Source of the DNA: Actinomycetospora straminea
Lineage (GTDB): Bacteria; Actinomycetota; Actinomycetes; Mycobacteriales; Pseudonocardiaceae
DNA length: 45,337 nucleotides
Direction of reading: 5' to 3'
NCBI RefSeq assembly: GCF_028737255.1
Contig: NZ_JAQZAN010000033.1
Location: forward strand, 1 to 45,337
Notes under the pieces: model-generated
Databases searched by the model: none
Told to the model about the DNA's origin: nothing
The model's input: the letters and a program-made list of their open reading frames with translations, nothing else
Part shown: one piece after another, positions 41,102 to 45,337 of the stretch
Position numbering within the stretch: the stretch's first letter is position 1
How the letters are laid out: every line of letters begins with the position of its first letter
Made by a program: the position numbers and the translations under genes

Positions 41102-42698
41102 GGCGGTCACCGACCAGGACCGCGTGCACGAGGTGGTCGTCGTCGGCTCCGGGTTCGCCGGGCTCGCCCAGCTCCTCGCGCTGCGCCGCGCCGGGATCAC
41201 CGACGTGGTGCTGCTCGAGAAGGCCGACGCGCTGGGCGGCACGTGGCGCGACAACACCTATCCCGGGTGCGCGTGCGACATCCCGTCGCACATGTACTCG
41301 CTGTCGACCGTCCCGAACCCCGACTGGTCCCGCTCGTACTCCCCGCAACCGGAGATCCGCGACTACCTGGAGCGGGTCGCCGACGACGAGGACCTGCGCG
41401 GGCACGTGCGCTTCGGCCAGGAGATGACCGGCGCGACGTGGGACGAGCACCGCCGCACCTGGACGGTGCACACCCGCGGCGGGCGCACCTGGACCGCCCG
41501 CTTCCTCGTGTCCGCGGTCGGCGCGCTGCACCTCCCGAAGACGCCGCAGCTGCCCGGCGCCGACACCTTCACCGGGGCCTCCTTCCACTCCGCCCGCTGG
41601 GACCACGACGTCGACCTGCGCGGCAAGCAGGTCGCGGTCATCGGCACCGGGGCGAGCGCGATCCAGTTCGTCCCGCAGATCGCCGGGGTCGCCGCCCGGG
41701 TGCAGCTCTACCAGCGCACGCCGGCCTGGGTGCTGCCCAAGGGCGACCGGCCGCTGTCGGGCGCGCGCCGGGGCTTCCTCGCCCGCCACCCGGGCGTGCA
41801 CCGCGCCTACCGCGCCGCGGTGTACGCGGCACTGGAGTCGCGGGCGATCGGCTTCCACGCGAACCCGGCGCTGCTCAAGCCGGTCGAGTGGCTGGCCACC
41901 AAGAACATCGAGCGCTCGATCGACGACCCGGAGCTGGTCGCGAAGCTGACCCCGGACTACTCGATCGGGTGCAAGCGGATCCTGGTCTCCAACGACTACT
42001 ACCCCGCGCTCGCCCGCCCCGACGTCGACGTCGTCACCAGCGGCGTCCGCGAGGTGCGCGCGTCGTCGATCGTCGACGGCGACGGGGTCGAGCACGACGT
42101 CGACGTGATCATCTACGCCACCGGCTTCCACGTCACCGACGCCTACGACGGCCTCGAGATCACCGGCCGGGGCGGGCGGACGCTGCGCGAGACCTGGGCC
42201 GCCGAGGGCATGGCCACGCACCTGGGGATGACGGTCAGCGACTTCCCCAACCTGTTCCTCCTGCTCGGCCCCAACACGGGTCTCGGCCACAACTCGGTCG
42301 TGTTCATGATCGAGTGCCAGGCGCGCTGGGTCGCGCAGGCGATCACGGCGGTGCACGCGCGCGGCATGGGCGGGCTCGACGTGCGCGCCGAGGTCCAGCA
42401 GCGCTCCAACGCCGCGGTGCAGCACCGCCTGCAGAAGGGCATCTGGACCCGCGGCGGGTGCACGAGCTGGTACCTGGACGCCGCCGGGGTCAACCGCACG
42501 ATCTGGCCCGGGTTCACCGTGCGGTACTGGTGGGAGACCCGGCGCTTCGACCCCACCGACGTCGAGTTCTTCGGTCGCGCGGCCGACGCCGCCGTCACCG
42601 CGGACGCCTCCGATACCGCGGACACGGCGGACGCCGGGGACGCCGCCGGGCCGGGCGGCGCACCGGCCGCGGCCGCCCCGGTGGGCGCCGGCTCGTAG
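41079..42698 (+). CDS. Baeyer-Villiger flavin monooxygenase
   Basis: The product is 539 aa. The GTG at 41079 has AGGA 8 nt upstream; an ATG at 41094 is an alternative. The Baeyer-Villiger fingerprint F-x-G-x3-H-x3-W is exact at Phe164, Gly166, His170 and Trp174. FAD binding is VVGSGFAGLAQLLAL, and NADPH binding VIGTGASAIQFVPQIA. The C-terminal 35 residues are a low-complexity Ala/Asp tail. It converts a ketone to an ester or lactone with NADPH and O2. Overlap with the hydrolase suggests a ketone to ester to alcohol and acid route. Confidence 0.92.
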   Translation: MASPSMPEAVTDQDRVHEVVVVGSGFAGLAQLLALRRAGITDVVLLEKADALGGTWRDNTYPGCACDIPSHMYSLSTVPNPDWSRSYSPQPEIRDYLERVADDEDLRGHVRFGQEMTGATWDEHRRTWTVHTRGGRTWTARFLVSAVGALHLPKTPQLPGADTFTGASFHSARWDHDVDLRGKQVAVIGTGASAIQFVPQIAGVAARVQLYQRTPAWVLPKGDRPLSGARRGFLARHPGVHRAYRAAVYAALESRAIGFHANPALLKPVEWLATKNIERSIDDPELVAKLTPDYSIGCKRILVSNDYYPALARPDVDVVTSGVREVRASSIVDGDGVEHDVDVIIYATGFHVTDAYDGLEITGRGGRTLRETWAAEGMATHLGMTVSDFPNLFLLLGPNTGLGHNSVVFMIECQARWVAQAITAVHARGMGGLDVRAEVQQRSNAAVQHRLQKGIWTRGGCTSWYLDAAGVNRTIWPGFTVRYWWETRRFDPTDVEFFGRAADAAVTADASDTADTADAGDAAGPGGAPAAAAPVGAGS

Positions 42699-42709
42699 GG
42701 TCGGCGGGT

Positions 42710-43195
42710 GTGAGCCTGCCGCCCGCGCCGCCCTGGGTGCCGCCCGGCGCCGCTCGCCCGCTCGTCGCCGCCGGCGCGGTCTACCGCGACGGGGCGGGGC
42801 GCGTGCTGCTCGTCCACCCCACGTACAAGCCGGGCTGGGACGTGCCCGGCGGGGTCGTCGAGATCGGCGAGGCGCCGGCGGTGGCGTGCCGCCGGGAGGT
42901 CCTCGAGGAGCTGGGCCTCGACCGCGACCCCGGGCCCCTGCTCACCGTCGACTGGACCGACGTCGGCGGCCACGACAAGCTCCTCTTCCTCTTCGACGGC
43001 GGCGTGCTCGGCGACGACGAGCACCGCATCGTGCTGCCGGCCGACGAGCTCGACGCGTGGGCGTGGGTCGCGGTCGACGACCTCGCCGAGCACCTGCCCC
43101 CGCCGCTCGCCCGGCGCCTGGCCAGCACCGTCGCCGGCGCTGCCGGGCCCTACCTCGAGCACGGCCTCCCGGTCAGGGGCGACGCTTCCGGATGA
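42710..43195 (+). CDS. NUDIX hydrolase
   Basis: The product is 161 aa from a GTG. The NUDIX box is complete: GGVVEIGEAPAVACRREV continuing to LEELGLD. It hydrolyses a nucleoside diphosphate derivative; the substrate cannot be told. TAGGGT (42696-42701) overlaps the stop codon of the upstream gene and ends 8 nt before the start, so it probably has its own leaderless promoter. It overlaps the convergent thioesterase by 23 nt. Confidence 0.88.
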   Translation: MSLPPAPPWVPPGAARPLVAAGAVYRDGAGRVLLVHPTYKPGWDVPGGVVEIGEAPAVACRREVLEELGLDRDPGPLLTVDWTDVGGHDKLLFLFDGGVLGDDEHRIVLPADELDAWAWVAVDDLAEHLPPPLARRLASTVAGAAGPYLEHGLPVRGDASG

Positions 43196-44051
43196 GGCCC
43201 TCCTGCACGACGGAGGCGACGAGCACCCCGTCGCGCGTGTAGAAGCGGCCCGCCGCGAGACCCCGCCCGCCACCGGCGCTCGGCGACTCCTGGACGTAGA
43301 GCAGCCACTCGTCGGCGCGGAACGGGCGGTGGAACCACACGGCGTGGTCGAGGCTCGCGAGGCTCACCTCGCCGGACGTCGCGCCGCCGACGACGTGCGG
43401 GAACACCGCCGCCTCGAGCAGCGTGAGGTCGCTGGCGTAGGTCAGGACGCAGACGTGCAGCAGGCGCCCGCCGGACGACCCCGGGTCGGGCAGCTCCCCG
43501 TCGGCGCGCACCCACACGCGGTTGCGCGGGTCCCGGTCCTCGGTGTCGTCCCACGGCGAGTGGTCGACGTAGCGGACGTCGAGCGGCCAGGTCAGCGCCC
43601 GGCCCGTCGTCGTGCGGGCGGGCTCGTCGCGCGGGACCGGCGGCATGTCGCGGCGGGGGAACCCGTCGGGGGCCGGCGTCTCGGGCATCGGCGCCTGGTG
43701 CTCGACGCCCTCCTCGGGGCGCTGGAACGACGCGGACATCGTGAAGATCGTCTCGCCGTGCTGGACGGCGGTGACGCGGCGCGTGGTGAAGGAGCGCCCG
43801 TCGCGGGTGCGGTCGACCTCGTAGACGATCGGGGCGAACGGGTCACCGGGGCGCAGGAAGTACCCGTGCAGCGAGTGCACGTCCCGGTCGTCGTCGACGG
43901 TGCGCCCGGCGGCCACCATGGCCTGCCCGGCGACCTGTCCCCCGAAGACGCGCAGCAGCGACTCGCGGGGGCTCCGGCCCCGGAAGATGTCGCGCTCGAT
44001 GCGCTCGAGGTCGAGCACGTCGTCGACGAGCTCCCGCAGCGCCTGCCCCAC
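43173..44051 (-). CDS. Acyl-CoA thioesterase II (TesB-type double hotdog)
   Basis: The product is 292 aa from the GTG at 44051, the usual TesB length; a GTG at 44096 is possible. The first hotdog has FRGRSPRESLLRVFGGQVAG and HSLHGYFLRPGDP, with RDGRSFTTRRV; the second, ASLDHAVWFHRPF and GLAAGRFYTRDGVLVAS. It cleaves acyl-CoA to free acid and CoA. It ends the oxygenase island, and a CoA-linked product or substrate would fit. Confidence 0.9.
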   Translation of the reverse strand: MGQALRELVDDVLDLERIERDIFRGRSPRESLLRVFGGQVAGQAMVAAGRTVDDDRDVHSLHGYFLRPGDPFAPIVYEVDRTRDGRSFTTRRVTAVQHGETIFTMSASFQRPEEGVEHQAPMPETPAPDGFPRRDMPPVPRDEPARTTTGRALTWPLDVRYVDHSPWDDTEDRDPRNRVWVRADGELPDPGSSGGRLLHVCVLTYASDLTLLEAAVFPHVVGGATSGEVSLASLDHAVWFHRPFRADEWLLYVQESPSAGGGRGLAAGRFYTRDGVLVASVVQEGLIRKRRP

Positions 44052-44485
44052 ACCGACCGCCTCTCGTCCCGCCGACCGGCGGTCATCGTCGCGCACGGCC
44101 GGCCCAGCGCGCCCCCGACCCGTCACCCACCGCGCCCGTGGCGCTCGCTACATCGTGACCGCCGAACGAGGGTCGTGATCGTCGGCTCGGTCGCCGTGGG
44201 CCGGCGAGCGTTGGGCCGAGAGGGTCGGCGCGCTTGCCCGTACGGGTCACCGATCGCACGGCCGAGCAGCAGAGCGCAAGCACTCACCGTCACCGAAAAC
44301 CGACTTCCGGATTCCCTGCGTAACCACCCCGTGACCCCCTCGTTGAGACCCGTGACGTCACCCCGGGGGCCCTCGCGCCTCGGCGGTGGCTCCTCGGGGA
44401 CACACCGTCCGCAGTCCGTGCCCGCAGCAGGCGGGCGGACCACACGGTGGTCCCGCTCTCCCGACGCAGCTCTCCAGGAGTTCAT
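44052..44485. other. Intergenic region between thioesterase and secreted proteins
   Basis: No convincing gene in 430 nt. It includes the palindrome CCCGTACGGG (44237-44246), possible upstream start codons of the thioesterase (to 44096), and a purine-rich lead-in (CAGGAG, 44475-44480) that is the ribosome binding site of the next gene. A promoter for the secreted pair should lie here. Confidence 0.5.
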
Positions 44486-44779
44486 GTGATCAAGAAGCTG
44501 GGTGTCGTGACGGTCGGCGTGGCCGCCGGACTCATGGCCGCCGCCCCGTTCGCCTCCGCCACCGAGGGCGGTCACCACGACGGCGAGCACAAGAGCTCCG
44601 GCTCCTGCAACGTCACCGGCGGCTCGGCGGAGGCCAACGGCGGCATCGACGGCGACGCGTTCCTCGGCAACGCCATCGTGCAGGCCCCGATCGGCGGCGC
44701 CAACGCCCTGAACATCGTCTGCAACGACATCCTCAACGGCAACGCCAGCGGCAACGACGTCGACGTCGACGTCCTGTAG
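44486..44779 (+). CDS. Small secreted protein, paralogue 1
   Basis: The product is 97 aa from a GTG, CAGGAG 5 nt upstream. A signal peptide with lysines, a hydrophobic core and an ASA cleavage site ends at about residue 25. A short His/Lys linker follows, then the core CNVTGGSAEANGGI to IVCNDIL with Cys41 and Cys79, 38 residues apart. The Gly/Asn-rich, two-Cys layout recalls chaplin and rodlin proteins of aerial hyphae, but it does not match either closely. It pairs with the gene at 44901. Confidence 0.75.
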   Translation: MIKKLGVVTVGVAAGLMAAAPFASATEGGHHDGEHKSSGSCNVTGGSAEANGGIDGDAFLGNAIVQAPIGGANALNIVCNDILNGNASGNDVDVDVL

Positions 44780-44801
44780 AGGACCGCACCGCGCGAGGGG
44801 T

Positions 44802-44826
44802 GGGCCGCGCCGTCGACGGGCGGCCC
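44802..44826 (+). terminator. Hairpin after secreted protein 1
   Basis: GGGCCGC and GCGGCCC form a 7-bp stem around an 11-nt loop, 22 nt after the stop. No U-tract. It is a weak candidate for attenuation between the two paralogues. Confidence 0.4.
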
Positions 44827-44900
44827 TCCCCGGCGGTCGTGACCCGATCCGCCACCTGCACGACCACTCGAGCAGTACCGAAGACCTCTCTGGGGGAACC

Positions 44901-45218
44901 ATGTTCAAGAAGGCCGGCACCGTCACCATCGCCGTCACCGCGGGTCTGCTCGCGGCCGCGCCGTTCGCCTCGGCGGGCGAGGCGCACAGCCACGACCACG
45001 ACCACGACCACAAGAAGAAGAGCCACCACGACGACAGCTCGGACTGCAACGTCACCGGCGGCTCGGCCGAGGCCAACGGCGGCATCAGCGGCGACGCGGT
45101 CCTGGGCAACGTCCTCGCGCAGGCGCCGATCGGTGGGGCCAACATCGGCAACATCGTCTGCAACGACATCCTGAACGACAACCTCAGCGGCAACGACGTG
45201 GACCTCGACCTCCTCTGA
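44901..45218 (+). CDS. Small secreted protein, paralogue 2, with His/Asp-rich segment
   Basis: The product is 105 aa, GGGGGAA before the ATG. The signal peptide ends ASA at about residue 25. Residues 29-48 are HSHDHDHDHKKKSHHDD-like, a strong metal-binding stretch absent from the paralogue. The core CNVTGGSAEANGGI, QAPIGGAN and NIVCNDIL is the same as in the first protein, with Cys49 and Cys87 again 38 apart. It is probably exported and may bind the cell surface and metal ions. Function unknown. Confidence 0.75.
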   Translation: MFKKAGTVTIAVTAGLLAAAPFASAGEAHSHDHDHDHKKKSHHDDSSDCNVTGGSAEANGGISGDAVLGNVLAQAPIGGANIGNIVCNDILNDNLSGNDVDLDLL

Positions 45219-45243
45219 GGCCCTGACGACGTTCGTCCCGTCC

Positions 45244-45280
45244 CGAAGGCCCGGCCATCCGATCGGTGGCCGGGCCTTCG
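45244..45280 (+). terminator. Terminator-like hairpin after secreted protein 2
   Basis: A perfect 14-bp stem (CGAAGGCCCGGCCA and its complement) encloses a 9-nt loop, 26 nt after the stop. No U-tract follows, as elsewhere in the window. Confidence 0.8.
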
Positions 45281-45337
45281 TGCGTCCCGAGCGCTCCCCC
45301 GATCGGGCGTCAGCCCCGAACGAGGACGTCACCGGCA

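Noticed and set aside
44127..44485. Plus-strand frame continuing into the secreted-protein region (43329-44489)
   Set aside because: It is antisense to the thioesterase and lacks a recognisable domain; the secreted gene is in another frame with its own ribosome site.
1..45337. CRISPR array, tRNA, prophage or insertion sequence
   Set aside because: No regularly spaced direct repeats, cloverleaf, integrase or transposase signatures were seen. The intergenic palindromes are short and carry no coding region of their own.

Overview
The window is very GC-rich, densely coded actinobacterial chromosome with GTG starts, ATGA/GTGA stop-start overlaps, 7Fe-ferredoxin/FprA electron transfer, a mycothiol-type isomerase fold, and DUF4873, DUF2795, DUF2267 and PucR families. 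A member of the Pseudonocardiaceae (Pseudonocardia or Actinomycetospora-like) is my inference. I see no phage, integrase, transposase, CRISPR, rRNA or tRNA.

Layout. 1-3.7 kb: L,D-transpeptidase, macro-domain protein, SRPBCC protein, and a translationally coupled pair of isochorismate synthase and RluA-type pseudouridine synthase. 3.9-8.9 kb: a P450, a VOC protein, a CbiM/PDGLE/CbiQ/CbiO metal ECF transporter behind a clear inverted repeat, and a PPOX protein. 8.9-14.1 kb: an unknown protein, a Clp-N protein diverging from a MerR-methyltransferase fusion, two GNATs, a tyrosine phosphatase and a small CPCC protein. 14.1-18.8 kb: PucR regulator coupled to a homocysteine methyltransferase/MTHFR fusion, WrbA and a DinB_2-fold protein. 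18.8-24.3 kb: a DUF2267 protein, a cupin resembling DMSP lyases, a small membrane protein, a drug-type ABC exporter, benzoylformate decarboxylase and a small orphan. 24.5-27.5 kb: epoxide hydrolase, then a quinone-type oxidoreductase diverging from its TetR. 27.5-31.1 kb: an overlapping operon FkbM methyltransferase / CDP-alcohol phosphatidyltransferase / HAD phosphatase / DNA polymerase IV, and a DUF2795 protein. 31.2-33 kb: small unknowns and a methyltransferase.

33.2-44 kb is the most coherent metabolic island. It holds FprA, two AurF-like diiron oxygenases with a complete ligand set, a 7Fe ferredoxin fused to a second ferredoxin reductase, DUF4873 and an unknown partner, a TetR regulator, an alpha/beta hydrolase, a Baeyer-Villiger monooxygenase, a NUDIX hydrolase and a TesB thioesterase. 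GTTACC/GGTAAC half-sites cluster in front of both diiron genes and over the tetR promoter. This suggests one regulon in which NADPH electrons pass through ferredoxin to diiron oxygenation, followed by Baeyer-Villiger ester formation and hydrolysis of an acyl or terpenoid-like substrate (inference). The window ends with two paralogous small secreted proteins.

The main non-coding finding is a set of intergenic palindrome families. Three copies of a 70-nt element sit between convergent genes and supply both the hairpin and the stop codon of four flanking genes. Two copies of a 42-nt loopless palindrome, two copies of a third element, and further singleton hairpins are also present. Many genes show a TANNNT -10 box 6-8 nt before the start codon, consistent with leaderless transcription.
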